From NCBI GenBank assembly GCA_035574275.1, contig DATLYY010000073.1, positions 27,398 through 91,397 of the forward strand: DNA of 64,000 nucleotides, read 5' to 3'. The position numbers and the translations under genes are program-made. The stretch is from Verrucomicrobiia bacterium (lineage in GTDB: Bacteria; Zixibacteria; MSB-5A5; DSPP01). Below, piece after piece: positions 7,489 through 16,543 of this stretch (position 1 is its first letter; every line of letters begins with the position of its first letter). The notes below the pieces were generated by a model, which ran no database searches, was not told the DNA's origin, and saw nothing but the letters and a program-made list of their open reading frames with translations.

Positions 7489-9390
7489 GTGGTATCGAAG
7501 TCCAAAGGCGCTAAAACTGTTTCCAAAACGGGAGGTGCGCGCACAAAAACAAAAGCGAAACGAGTTGTCCCCACCGATTCAAAACCGAAAGTAACCCGCA
7601 AGCTGAAAGAAAAAACGGCCGCCGTGCCGTCCACCGTTCCCCCCGCCGCTTTGGTGGTGGGAGATGCTTCCGCTTTATTTGACGAAAACGAAAAAAACAG
7701 CTCCGGTTTTGCCCAGCTTTTGGCCAGCCGCAGCACGACCTCGCCGGACGTCAAGGAAGGGGAGGTTGTAAAGGGGCGGGTTATCGGCACTGCCGGGCAG
7801 GACGTTTTGGTGGACGTCGGCTTTAAGTCGGAAGGGATCATCCCGCTGGAAGAGTTTGGCGACGCTTCGGGCGTGCATCCGGGAGAAGAGATTGACGTTT
7901 TAATCGAGATTTTGGAAGACCAGAACGGCCAACTCATCCTCTCCAAGCAAAAGGCGGATTTCCTCCGGGTTTGGGACCGCATCAAGGAGGCGCACGACAC
8001 CAACCAGGCGGTCACCGGCAAGGTTATGCGTCGCATCAAAGGCGGAATGGTTGTGGACGTCTTTGGCGTGGAGGCTTTTTTGCCCGGCTCTCAGGCCGGG
8101 TTGCGCCAGGTGATGGATTTCGACGCCATGGTCGGGCAGAACATCGAATTGAAGGTTGTGCGAATCAACAAGCTGCGCCGAAACATTGTGGTTTCCCGCC
8201 GCCAGCTTTTGGAGGAAGAACGGGACAAAATGCGCCAGCATTTGCTGACCGAAATCGCCGTCGGCCAGGTGCGGGAAGGAATCGTGAAAAACATCACGGA
8301 CTTCGGCGTTTTCATCGATTTGGGGGGAGTGGACGGGCTTCTGCATATCACGGACATGTCCTGGGGACGGATTTCACACCCTTCAGAGGTTGTGGCGATC
8401 AATCAGAAAATCAACGTTAAGATACTGGATTTCGACAAGAACACGGGAAGAATTTCGCTCGGCTTGAAACAGCTTACTCCCTATCCCTGGGAAGGAGTGG
8501 AGGAGCGGTATCCAATGGGGCGGCGCGTGAAGGGTCGCGTCGTTTCGTTGACCGACTACGGGGCTTTCGTGGAACTGGAAAAGGGAGTGGAAGGTCTTAT
8601 TCACATTTCCGAAATGAGCTGGACCCAGCATGTCAAACACCCCTCCAAAATTCTTTCCGTGGGTGATATCGTTGAAGCAATTGTGCTTTCCACCGACAAG
8701 CAGAATGAAAAAATTTCGCTCGGCATCAAGCAGTTGACCCCGGATCCCTGGCAGACATTGGATTTGCGTTATCCGGTGGGGACACGACTTTCCGGCAAGG
8801 TACGCAATCTAACGGCATTTGGCGCTTTTGTTGAGCTGGAAGAGGGAATTGACGGGCTGGTGCACATTTCCGACATGTCCTGGACCAAGCGGATTTCCCA
8901 TCCTTCGGAAGTGATGAAGAAGGGAGACAAGGTAGACGTGGTCGTTCTGGGGGTGGACAAAGACAACCGCCGGGTTTCGCTCGGCTTCAAGCAGATGCAA
9001 AACGACCCCTGGCCCTCCTTGGTGGACCGCTTCCGTTCCGGCACCGAGATGCAGGGGAAAATCTCTCGCTTCATGGACCGCGGCGTGGTAGTCGAACTGC
9101 CGGGGGACGTGGAAGGGTTTGTGCCGCTCAATCATTTGGGAATTTCCGGCTTGCCCAAACCCCAATTGGCTTTCAAGGAAGGGGAGAGTTTGCCGGTCGT
9201 TATTCTGGAGTTCGACGCCGGCAACCACAAAATCATCTGTTCGGTCGAAAATTACTTTCAGCGGCACGATGCTTCCGAGCGCGAAAAATACGTCGCCGCC
9301 CATCCCATCCGGCCTGAAAAGCAGGAAAAGCATCCCGCCAAGGCACCCGAGCCGGTCGCGGCCGAGCCCCCTCCCGCTCCGGAAGGATAA
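7489..9390 (+). CDS. rpsA: 30S ribosomal protein S1, six S1 domains, Lys-rich N-terminal extension
   Basis: Binds mRNA on the 30S subunit and helps initiation. I place the start at GTG 7489 because AAGGAGG (7471-7477) lies 11 nt upstream. A longer in-frame start at 7426 would translate the Shine-Dalgarno itself. Six OB-fold S1 repeats are visible: VVKGRVIGTAGQDVLVDVGF, VTGKVMRRIKGGMVVDV, VREGIVKNITDFGVFIDLGG, VKGRVVSLTDYGAFVELEKG, LSGKVRNLTAFGAFVELEEG and MQGKISRFMDRGVVVELPGD. Repeats 3-5 carry the strong DGLLHIxDMSW signature. About 50 Lys/Thr/Ser/Ala-rich residues precede domain 1 (SKGAKTVSKTGGARTKTKAK), which is atypical for S1. The C-terminus is Pro/Ala/Glu-rich. Confidence 0.93.
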   Translation: MVSKSKGAKTVSKTGGARTKTKAKRVVPTDSKPKVTRKLKEKTAAVPSTVPPAALVVGDASALFDENEKNSSGFAQLLASRSTTSPDVKEGEVVKGRVIGTAGQDVLVDVGFKSEGIIPLEEFGDASGVHPGEEIDVLIEILEDQNGQLILSKQKADFLRVWDRIKEAHDTNQAVTGKVMRRIKGGMVVDVFGVEAFLPGSQAGLRQVMDFDAMVGQNIELKVVRINKLRRNIVVSRRQLLEEERDKMRQHLLTEIAVGQVREGIVKNITDFGVFIDLGGVDGLLHITDMSWGRISHPSEVVAINQKINVKILDFDKNTGRISLGLKQLTPYPWEGVEERYPMGRRVKGRVVSLTDYGAFVELEKGVEGLIHISEMSWTQHVKHPSKILSVGDIVEAIVLSTDKQNEKISLGIKQLTPDPWQTLDLRYPVGTRLSGKVRNLTAFGAFVELEEGIDGLVHISDMSWTKRISHPSEVMKKGDKVDVVVLGVDKDNRRVSLGFKQMQNDPWPSLVDRFRSGTEMQGKISRFMDRGVVVELPGDVEGFVPLNHLGISGLPKPQLAFKEGESLPVVILEFDAGNHKIICSVENYFQRHDASEREKYVAAHPIRPEKQEKHPAKAPEPVAAEPPPAPEG

Positions 9391-9393
9391 GCC

Positions 9394-10665
9394 GTGCCGA
9401 GGGTCGCCCTTTTCACCCTTGGCTGCCGGTTGAATCAAGCCGAAACCGAGGGGATGGGGGAGGCTCTCGAGTCGGTTGGTTTCGACACCGTTTCCTTCGG
9501 AGAGCAAGCCGAACTCACTTTAATCAACACCTGCACGGTGACCGCCTCGGCGGATGCTTCCTCCCGCCAGGCAATTTTCCGTGCTAAAAGAATCTGGCCG
9601 GAGACCCGGGTGGTGGTCACTGGTTGCTATGCCGAAACCCATCGGGATGCCCTTGAGGCGATGCCTGAAGTGGCTGGGGTTATTCCCAACGGCAAAAAAG
9701 AGGAAATTCTTGCCGAGCTTTCGGAGCTCTTTCCTGAGGATATTCTTTCTGGAAGATTTTCGGTTCCGATTGATTTCGTCAGTCCCAATCGAACCCATAC
9801 CCGTGCTTTTGTAAAAATCCAGAACGGTTGCGAGGATAACTGTTCATATTGCGTCATTCCCTTCTCGCGCGGGAACGACCGTTCTCGTTCCTCCGAAGAT
9901 GTGTTGGCTGAAATATTGCGCCTCGAAAAAGCGGGCTACAAGGAAGTGGTTTTGACGGGCGTGCATATCGGAAAATATTGGGACGGAAAGATTCGTTTGG
10001 ACGGGCTTTTGCGTCTCATTTTGGAACGGACGAAGATTCCGCGCTTGCGGCTTTCTTCCATCAAAGTCAATGAGGTAAATGAGAAACTTTTGGAGCTTTT
10101 CCGCTCCGAGGAGCGGATTTGTCCGCATTTTCATACGCCGATTCAATCCGGCTGCGACACCGTTCTGGAGCGGATGAAAAGACGCTACCGCACCGCGCAG
10201 GTGCGAGAAGTGTTGGCGCAGTTGAAGGAAATCCGTACTGATTGCACCATCGGCACCGATTTGATCGTGGGATTTCCAGGCGAAACGGAGGAGGAATTTG
10301 AGTCCGGCCATGATTTCATCGCTTCCCTTCCGGTGGACCACATGCATGTCTTTCCCTATTCCGACCGACCGGGCACGGCGGCTTCCGAAATGTCCAATAA
10401 AATTGAATCCGCCGTCAAAAATGAGCGGGGGGAGAAATTGCGCAAGCTTTCAGAGAAAAAATGGGACGCGCACATTTCCCGTTTTGTAGGCCGTAAGCTT
10501 TCGGTTTTGTTTGAAGGCGGGCGCTCGCGCGAATTTGGGGTTTCGGCGGGAACGGCGGACAATTATATTCGGGTCACTGTGAACGCCGACGGGGCTTTGG
10601 CCAACCAGTTGAAAACGGTAAGAATCCTTTCCGTGGAGGGGAAAAGCCTGCGGGGGGAGGTTTGA
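9394..10665 (+). CDS. mtaB: tRNA t6A37 methylthiotransferase, MtaB type
   Basis: Radical-SAM methylthiotransferase that would convert t6A37 to ms2t6A37 in tRNA. The N-terminal UPF0004 domain has cluster cysteines C11 (TLGCRLNQAETE), C47 (INTCTV) and C78 (VTGCYAE). The radical-SAM CxxxCxxC is C146, C150 and C153 (NGCEDNCSYCVIPFSRG), and a TRAM-like C-terminus follows (LSVLFEGG..). GCRLNQAETE points to MtaB rather than MiaB or RimO. The start is GTG at 9394, only 3 nt after the rpsA stop; the 3' end overlaps the next gene by 4 nt. So rpsA, mtaB and the receiver protein look like one transcript. Confidence 0.92.
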   Translation: MPRVALFTLGCRLNQAETEGMGEALESVGFDTVSFGEQAELTLINTCTVTASADASSRQAIFRAKRIWPETRVVVTGCYAETHRDALEAMPEVAGVIPNGKKEEILAELSELFPEDILSGRFSVPIDFVSPNRTHTRAFVKIQNGCEDNCSYCVIPFSRGNDRSRSSEDVLAEILRLEKAGYKEVVLTGVHIGKYWDGKIRLDGLLRLILERTKIPRLRLSSIKVNEVNEKLLELFRSEERICPHFHTPIQSGCDTVLERMKRRYRTAQVREVLAQLKEIRTDCTIGTDLIVGFPGETEEEFESGHDFIASLPVDHMHVFPYSDRPGTAASEMSNKIESAVKNERGEKLRKLSEKKWDAHISRFVGRKLSVLFEGGRSREFGVSAGTADNYIRVTVNADGALANQLKTVRILSVEGKSLRGEV

Positions 10666-13433
10666 AAGGACTCTGGGGGGCGGTTTTGCTTGCAGGCGCG
10701 GCAGGCGCTTTATTTTTGGGCTTGCGCCGGGACAGGAGGTTTTTTTTGAGTTTCGCCGCCTTCCTGCTTTCCGCTTCCTTTTTTCTTCTGCCCGATCTTC
10801 TTGGGTTTGAAAACCAGCGCCTTCTGTTTGGGGTCGATCCGTCAGTTTGGGCCGCGGCGCTTTTCGCTCTTGCCGGTTTCTATTTTGCTTTTCGCACGCT
10901 TGAGGCGAGGGAGGAAAAGGTGGTTGTCGAGGCGGCGCCCCTGGCGGAATTTTTCGGCGCAATGAAAGAACTTTTGATGCACCCCCATACGTTAGTTGAA
11001 GTTTTCAACCTGTCCCTGCGGGAAATCTGCCGGCTTTGGGGAACGCCCGCGGGAGCGGTCTTCATTTATCATTCCGGCACGGATGAACTGCTTTTGGCCG
11101 CGAGCTTCGGGCTTTCCCGCGAGCAGGAGAAAAAGTGGGAAAGGGTTCGCGCCCGGGAGGAGCTTTTCTCCCGCTCCGCCAAGACCGGGATGAGCCTGGT
11201 CATCGGGGATTTGGCGCATTCGCGCAAGACCTGGGCCGCTCTGGCGCCATTCGTGAATTTCGGCTCGCTGGTTTCCATTCCGATGATCGGGCGGGAGAGG
11301 GTTTTGGGGGTTCTGGTTTTGTTGGCCGCCGAGCCGTACCGTTTTGGCCGGGTGGAGGAAGAGGAACTCGGGCCGGTGGGGCTGTCTTTGGGAATGTTTG
11401 CCGACGGGGTGCGCTTGATGCGGGAAGGGCGGCGGCGTTCGGAGGAATCCGAAGCGTGGAGGCGCGAACTGGAAAAAACCCTTTCCGGAATTGCATCCAT
11501 TTCCAAGGGGGACGCGCTGCATAACATCCTCGATTTGGCCGCCGCGCGGCTGCCGTACCGCCTCGGAATGATTTTGGCCCACCGCCTGGAAAAATGGGAA
11601 GTGGTCTCTTCCAGCTTGGAGCCGCTGGTGGGGGATCGGCTATCCCCCGTATTGACCGAAACCGTTTCCAACGGCTGTCAGAGTCCCGAACCAAAACGGC
11701 TCTACGAACTACAAAAACTCTCTTCCTTTTTTGAGCATCCGCACGAACTGCCCCCCATTACTGAAGCGCTCTTGCTGCCGCTTTTCGACGAGCGGAAAGT
11801 TGTCGGCGCGATTATGCTTGGATTCGAGGGGAACGCCCCGAACGGGGATTATGTTTTGTCCCATCTTTCCGCCTTGGCAGGGGTCGCCGTGGCGCTTTTG
11901 AGCCAGCCGGTGGCGGTGGCCCATGCGGAGAACTGGGTGGGGGCTTTGCAGACGTTGGCCACGGTCAAACGCGAAGGAGAACTGCGCTCGTTTTTAGATT
12001 TTGCTTTAGTCACATTCTTTCACTTCGATACCGGGTTTCTTTTCCGTTTTGAAGACGACAAGCTCCGACTGACAAAAAACTGGGGGTATCCGGCCTTCAA
12101 TTCGGTTGAATTGGAGCTGGAGGAAGGAATTTGGGGGCACGTCGCTTTGGAAAGAACGCCCCTCATCGTTCCACGTGAGCGAGCCAAGGAGTTTATGGAG
12201 ACGGTCAACCGGGCCGCCTTCGACCAGATTCTAAAAGCCACCGGCGGAATCGGGCTGCCGATTTCGCAAATGGCCGTGGCGCTGGTTCGGGGAGAGAAAG
12301 TTTGGGGAGTTTTGAGCTTGGAGCGGTACCGACATTCCTTTACGCCGGCCGATTTTGAAAAATTCGCCGCCTTGGCGGAGCTGGTGTCGATAAAACTTTC
12401 GGCCCTCGAAAAGAAAGAATTGGGGTTGGATGACGGGGTTGAAATCGGCAATGAAATCAACAACGAGTTGACCGCCATTATCGGCAACTTGGAGCTCACC
12501 TCCGCCGAACTGCCGGAGGGGTCGCCCCTGCGTGAAAAGTTGGGTGAACTGGTCGGTTTGGCGCAAAAGACGGGGGAGAAGGTGGGGCGGTTGGCCCGCA
12601 ATCTCTCAACCCTGGCCGGACAGCATCGGGATATTAATCGTTTGCTGGATGAAGTGGCTGAGGCGGAAAAAGAAAATCTGGCTGCCGATTTGTCACCGTT
12701 GCCGGAAGTGCGGGTCGATTCGACAAAATTGAAGGACTTTCTGCGGGAAGTGATACACGAACTTATGGCCAAAGGTGCAAGCAACGCTTTAAGCTTGAAA
12801 ACCGATACCGACAACCAGTACATTTACATCCGCCTGCTTTCCAAAAATCCGGAGGCGCGCCACGACAGCATAACCGGTGTCAGCTTCGGCCAGATTTTCC
12901 GCTCCGATTTTTCACGTCTCGAAGAAAGTTTGTCCCCAACCGATTTGGGCTGGATAACCGAAGCGGGAGGGCAGGTCAGTTTGGTCGAAGATGAAATCGC
13001 CGGGCGTTCACTGACGCTCCGTTTTCCGATTCCCAAGGCGGCCAAAAAGGGATGGAAAAAGTCGCTCAAAATTCTGGCCATCGACGACCAGGAGATCATC
13101 CGCGATTTGTTGGTCAATATGTTCGGCTCCGCCGGGCACGAGGTCACGACCGCCGAGCGCGGCGAGGAAGGGATTGCCAAGTTCAAAATCCAGCGGTTCG
13201 ATTTGGTGGTCACCGATTTGTCGATGCCCGATTTATCCGGCTGGGAGGTGGCGCGCGAGGTGAAAAAGCTCCGAGCCGATATGCCGGTCGTTCTCATCAC
13301 CGGCTGGGGGCAGAATCTGGACGAGGAAAAGCTGAAGGAATCCGGCGTGGACCGGGTGGTCACCAAGCCCTTCCGCATCGAGCAGTTGATGAAAACGGTA
13401 GAAGAGTTGCTTTCCAAGCCGGTGGCCCGTTAA
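10662..13433 (+). CDS. GAF/receiver protein with degenerate histidine-kinase core
   Basis: A 923-aa signalling protein. The start is TTG at 10662, overlapping the mtaB stop, with GGGGGGAGG just upstream. Two or three N-terminal membrane helices (about residues 5-80) are followed by three GAF-like regions (~100-250, 270-425, 430-585). The dimerisation helix reads GNEINNELTAIIGNLEL at 596-612, where kinases have HEINNPL. The phospho-acceptor position is Asn597, not His. No N-box or DxGxG/GxGLGL ATP-binding boxes are recognisable after it. By contrast, the C-terminal receiver (about 800-920) is complete: acidic pair IDDQE, phospho-acceptor D852 (VVTDLSMP), LITGW and TKPF. It probably accepts phosphate from another kinase, or works as a scaffold, rather than autophosphorylating. 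Confidence 0.85.
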   Translation: MKGLWGAVLLAGAAGALFLGLRRDRRFFLSFAAFLLSASFFLLPDLLGFENQRLLFGVDPSVWAAALFALAGFYFAFRTLEAREEKVVVEAAPLAEFFGAMKELLMHPHTLVEVFNLSLREICRLWGTPAGAVFIYHSGTDELLLAASFGLSREQEKKWERVRAREELFSRSAKTGMSLVIGDLAHSRKTWAALAPFVNFGSLVSIPMIGRERVLGVLVLLAAEPYRFGRVEEEELGPVGLSLGMFADGVRLMREGRRRSEESEAWRRELEKTLSGIASISKGDALHNILDLAAARLPYRLGMILAHRLEKWEVVSSSLEPLVGDRLSPVLTETVSNGCQSPEPKRLYELQKLSSFFEHPHELPPITEALLLPLFDERKVVGAIMLGFEGNAPNGDYVLSHLSALAGVAVALLSQPVAVAHAENWVGALQTLATVKREGELRSFLDFALVTFFHFDTGFLFRFEDDKLRLTKNWGYPAFNSVELELEEGIWGHVALERTPLIVPRERAKEFMETVNRAAFDQILKATGGIGLPISQMAVALVRGEKVWGVLSLERYRHSFTPADFEKFAALAELVSIKLSALEKKELGLDDGVEIGNEINNELTAIIGNLELTSAELPEGSPLREKLGELVGLAQKTGEKVGRLARNLSTLAGQHRDINRLLDEVAEAEKENLAADLSPLPEVRVDSTKLKDFLREVIHELMAKGASNALSLKTDTDNQYIYIRLLSKNPEARHDSITGVSFGQIFRSDFSRLEESLSPTDLGWITEAGGQVSLVEDEIAGRSLTLRFPIPKAAKKGWKKSLKILAIDDQEIIRDLLVNMFGSAGHEVTTAERGEEGIAKFKIQRFDLVVTDLSMPDLSGWEVAREVKKLRADMPVVLITGWGQNLDEEKLKESGVDRVVTKPFRIEQLMKTVEELLSKPVAR

Positions 13434-13499
13434 TCTACCCCTCATAATTTTAATTGTTGACCCAGAATTATTAGCTATATTTCCACCGGAGGAATTGAT

Positions 13500-14885
13500 A
13501 TGTCCTCACGCTGGCTCTTGGCTCTGCTTTTAGTTCCGCTACTCTCAAGTATTGCCTTTTCTCAAAAGCTGATAGACGGTTTCACCCGCGAATTCGCCAT
13601 TCAGGGATTGCCCACCGGTTTTTTGCTTAAAAGTTTTGATGTAACCGGGGACAGCGTTTCGGAGCTTTTTGTCATCACCAGCAATCAACTTCAGGTTTTC
13701 GACGGCAAGACCTTTTCGTTAATTTTCAAAGACTCTACTGCACCCGGCACGAATAACCTAAACCAAGCCGATGTGAATAGCGATGGAAGCCCCGACTTGA
13801 TTGCAAATAGCAAAGATACGGCAATAGTGATCTGGAATGGGCCCGATTTTTCTACGCGGAGGTTTTTCCCTGCACCGCAGCGCGGTTTCAATACGTTCGC
13901 AGTGCGAAATAGAGAAGATGGGCAGGTTGAATTTTCTTTTGGATTTCGCTTAGATTTTTCTATTTCTTGCCCTCCATCCTCGGGTACCGGTACGTCGGGA
14001 TACCTTAAACGATACCTTGATACGACTTTTACTTTGGCCGATTCGTTCGGCCTTCCCGGGGCACCAGTTCAAATAGAACCGGTGAAAATTGGCAGTTCGA
14101 TCGATTTAATTATTGTTGAAGACGATGTTTCCAATCAGCGAAATTGTGACCCGTCGACTTTTAGTCACAGTCTTCTGTTTCAGCGGCTCCACTTGGGTGC
14201 CTTGACTGGGTCTACCTATTACAGTTTTTCCTGCTTTCACTGCGGACCGGGTTGTTTTTTGGCGTTTTCCGGGGGTCCAGCAATAGGGAATATTGACTCC
14301 GACCAAGGACCGGAATTCATTGTCAAGTGGGAAGAATGGAATTCTCTATCCTGCACCCCCCCTAATCCCACACCTCGGTATTTGCTTGTATATGACCTCG
14401 CTTCGAACACAGGTCAATTTTCTCATGCGGACTCTTTTCCGTACCTTAGTCCTCTGTTCGTATTAGATATCAACCGGGATGGAAAAGGAGAGCTTTTGTC
14501 GCATCAAGTCATTGGCGGTAAGCCAGGATTTATCGAATATCAAACATCAAATGGATCAACGCTTGGGTTTACAGAATATCCATTTACTCCATCTACTAAA
14601 TTAACGGGCCAATTCGGTCAACCGGCTTCTCCAAAAGTTTTGCTTGGGCAGGGGGATTCCGTGGTTGTATTTGGAATATGTACCGCTGTGAGTAGAGGAG
14701 ATTTAAATGCAGATGGAAACGTCACAGTTTTTGACGTGACTTTGCAGCTCAATTGCGTTTTTCTCAACGAAGGGGATTGTAATCTCTGTTTTGCCGATGT
14801 CAATTGCGATGGGGCTTTAACGGCAGCGGATGTGGTTTTGGAGTTGCTCGCTGTATTTCTGGAAAGACCCTTTCCCTGCTCTTAG
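13500..14885 (+). CDS. Secreted VCBS/FG-GAP-like protein with C-terminal dockerin-like tag
   Basis: A 461-aa exported protein of unknown function. The ATG at 13500 has GGAGG 11 nt upstream, and the protein opens with a signal peptide (MSSRWLLALLLVPLLSSIAFSQ). Strand-rich repeats resemble FG-GAP/VCBS blades: DVTGDSVSELFVI, DVNSDGSPDLIAN, DINRDGKGELLSH. The final ~60 residues hold two dockerin-like loops, GDLNADGNVTVFDVTLQL and ADVNCDGALTAADVVLEL, ending FPCS. The body is visibly richer in A+T than its neighbours. The stop is 2 nt from the stop of the convergent oxidoreductase gene. A TTGACC at 13457 with TATATT at 13476 is too closely spaced to be a confident promoter. Confidence 0.8.
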   Translation: MSSRWLLALLLVPLLSSIAFSQKLIDGFTREFAIQGLPTGFLLKSFDVTGDSVSELFVITSNQLQVFDGKTFSLIFKDSTAPGTNNLNQADVNSDGSPDLIANSKDTAIVIWNGPDFSTRRFFPAPQRGFNTFAVRNREDGQVEFSFGFRLDFSISCPPSSGTGTSGYLKRYLDTTFTLADSFGLPGAPVQIEPVKIGSSIDLIIVEDDVSNQRNCDPSTFSHSLLFQRLHLGALTGSTYYSFSCFHCGPGCFLAFSGGPAIGNIDSDQGPEFIVKWEEWNSLSCTPPNPTPRYLLVYDLASNTGQFSHADSFPYLSPLFVLDINRDGKGELLSHQVIGGKPGFIEYQTSNGSTLGFTEYPFTPSTKLTGQFGQPASPKVLLGQGDSVVVFGICTAVSRGDLNADGNVTVFDVTLQLNCVFLNEGDCNLCFADVNCDGALTAADVVLELLAVFLERPFPCS

Positions 14886-14887
14886 CG

Positions 14888-16447
14888 TTACCGCACTCGT
14901 ACTTCTAAATCCTTCATCACCCGCATTGCGGCGTTGTGGCCAGCGGAGCCGATGACCGAGCCGGCCGGGTGGCAGCCGGCACTGCAGGAATACAGCCCGG
15001 CAATGGGAGTGGCATAGGGCATCCTTTGGTCAAAGCCGAAGGTGTTGTCAATATGGTGGATGTGCCCATAGGTGATGCCGAAATGCTTTTCGATTTTCTT
15101 GGGAGTCAAGGGAAAAACATCCACCACGCTGTCTTTGAACCCGGGCGCAAAGCGCTCGGCAATGTCGAAAAGATGGTTTACATAACGCCATTCTTCTCTC
15201 TCCCACGTTGAGTTTTTTAGCTCATACGGCACCCACTGCACAAAAAAGGCGGAGTTGTGATGCTCTTCTTTGTCCTGCAACGATGGGTCGGCGGCGGTGT
15301 GAATGTACCATTCGATAGTGGGGAAGTCGGCCAGCTCCCCGGCCTGGACTTTTTCAAACCCCTCGCGGATTTTGCGAATCACGTCCGGCCCCTGCGGCAA
15401 AAGGTGGATGGTGGCGTTGTGCTGGCCGCGGGCTTCCGGCAGGCAGGCAAATTTGGGCAGCCGGTCGAGCGCAAGGTTCACCTTCATCGTCGTTCCGGTG
15501 CGCTTAAAGTTATCCAGTTTGGCGTTGAACGCTTGCGGAAATTTCTCCTGCCCGACAAGGGCGCAAGTGCGGAACGGGTCGGCGTTGCTGATGACGACTT
15601 CGGCAAAAAATCCCCGGCCATCCTGCAAAACCACGCCGATTACCTGCCCGGCTTTGGTCAAAACCTCCTTCACGCCTGCCTCGGTCAAAATCTCCGCCCC
15701 CGCCGCTTTCGCCAGCCGGGCAAGTTCCCTGGTGACGCTCCCCATCCCGCCCTGCGCAATCATCCAGGTGCCGTCCGCGCCGGGGAGGCGGCACATATTG
15801 TGAACGAGAAAATTCATCCCCGTGCCGGGGGTGCCAAAGCTGGCGGAAAGGCCGGAAAAGCCATCCGTGACGGCATACATCGCGACCAAAAGCTCACTTT
15901 CAAATCCAAACCGCGCCAGATACTCTTCCACCGGGTGGGTAACAAGGTCAATAAATGTTTTCCGCAAGGCGGGGCGTATATATTTTTCAGCCGTTTCCTG
16001 CAACGATAGCGGTTCTTCGAGCCAACTGGGGGCGATGTCTTCCCGAATTTGGCCGATTTCTTTGTTCAGGGCTTCGTTTGCCTTCCAGTCCTTTTCGGTG
16101 AAAAACTCCAAAAATTGGCGGCGCATCGATTCACCATCGGAGCCAAAAAGCAAGTAGCGGCGGTCGGTGGTGGGAAGGAAATAATGCGGGTCGCGGCGGA
16201 TTAGTTTGAAATTCGCACCCAGTTTGGCAATCAACTCCGGCTGCATAACTCCCAAAAGATAGGCGCCGGTGGAGGTGCCCAGATTGGGAGCTTTGGGAAA
16301 AGGGTACTCCGTTTTTGCCGCACCGCCGACGGCGGCTTTTTCTTCGAGAACAGTGACTTTCAGCCCCGCCCGCGCCAAAAAAACCGCCGCCACGAGGCCG
16401 TTATGCCCCGCACCGATTATGATAATGTCCGCTTTTGTCTTGTTCAT
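14888..16447 (-). CDS. FAD-dependent oxidoreductase of the phytoene desaturase/PYROXD2 type
   Basis: A 519-aa flavoprotein. The N-terminal dinucleotide-binding motif is IIIGAGHNGLVAAVFLARAGLKVTVLE (GxGxxG...E) followed by VGGAAKTE. A second FAD-contacting motif is VVISNADPFRT. The C-terminus has YSCSAGCHPAGSVIGSAGHNAA, typical of CrtI-like and PYROXD2-like proteins. No other carotenoid genes are nearby, so a carotenoid role is not supported and the substrate is unknown. The ATG at 16447 is preferred to a TTG at 16453; neither has a clear Shine-Dalgarno. It is divergent from aroC. Confidence 0.85.
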   Translation of the reverse strand: MNKTKADIIIIGAGHNGLVAAVFLARAGLKVTVLEEKAAVGGAAKTEYPFPKAPNLGTSTGAYLLGVMQPELIAKLGANFKLIRRDPHYFLPTTDRRYLLFGSDGESMRRQFLEFFTEKDWKANEALNKEIGQIREDIAPSWLEEPLSLQETAEKYIRPALRKTFIDLVTHPVEEYLARFGFESELLVAMYAVTDGFSGLSASFGTPGTGMNFLVHNMCRLPGADGTWMIAQGGMGSVTRELARLAKAAGAEILTEAGVKEVLTKAGQVIGVVLQDGRGFFAEVVISNADPFRTCALVGQEKFPQAFNAKLDNFKRTGTTMKVNLALDRLPKFACLPEARGQHNATIHLLPQGPDVIRKIREGFEKVQAGELADFPTIEWYIHTAADPSLQDKEEHHNSAFFVQWVPYELKNSTWEREEWRYVNHLFDIAERFAPGFKDSVVDVFPLTPKKIEKHFGITYGHIHHIDNTFGFDQRMPYATPIAGLYSCSAGCHPAGSVIGSAGHNAAMRVMKDLEVRVR

Positions 16448-16506
16448 AATCAAAAAAGCTTAACGCTTCCTCTGCGGTTTGTCAATCTTCGCTCCTCAAG
16501 AAACGA

Positions 16507-16533
16507 TTGGCGCGGGGAGGCGTTTTGTATAAA
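16507..16533 (+). promoter_or_regulatory. Candidate aroC promoter placing the mRNA start near the ATG
   Basis: TTGGCG (16507-16512), a 15-nt spacer and TATAAA (16528-16533) resemble a sigma70 promoter. The predicted start of transcription (~16540) would be only a few nt before the aroC ATG at 16544. Confidence 0.35.
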
Positions 16534-16543
16534 TTGGCCCCCG

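Noticed and set aside
13457..13481. TTGACC and TATATT as a promoter for the 13500 gene
   Set aside because: Spacer is only 13 nt, too short for a sigma70 promoter.
14888..16447. Carotenoid biosynthesis role for the CrtI-like gene
   Set aside because: No crtB, crtE or other carotenoid genes nearby; the family is broad, so only a general oxidoreductase call is given.
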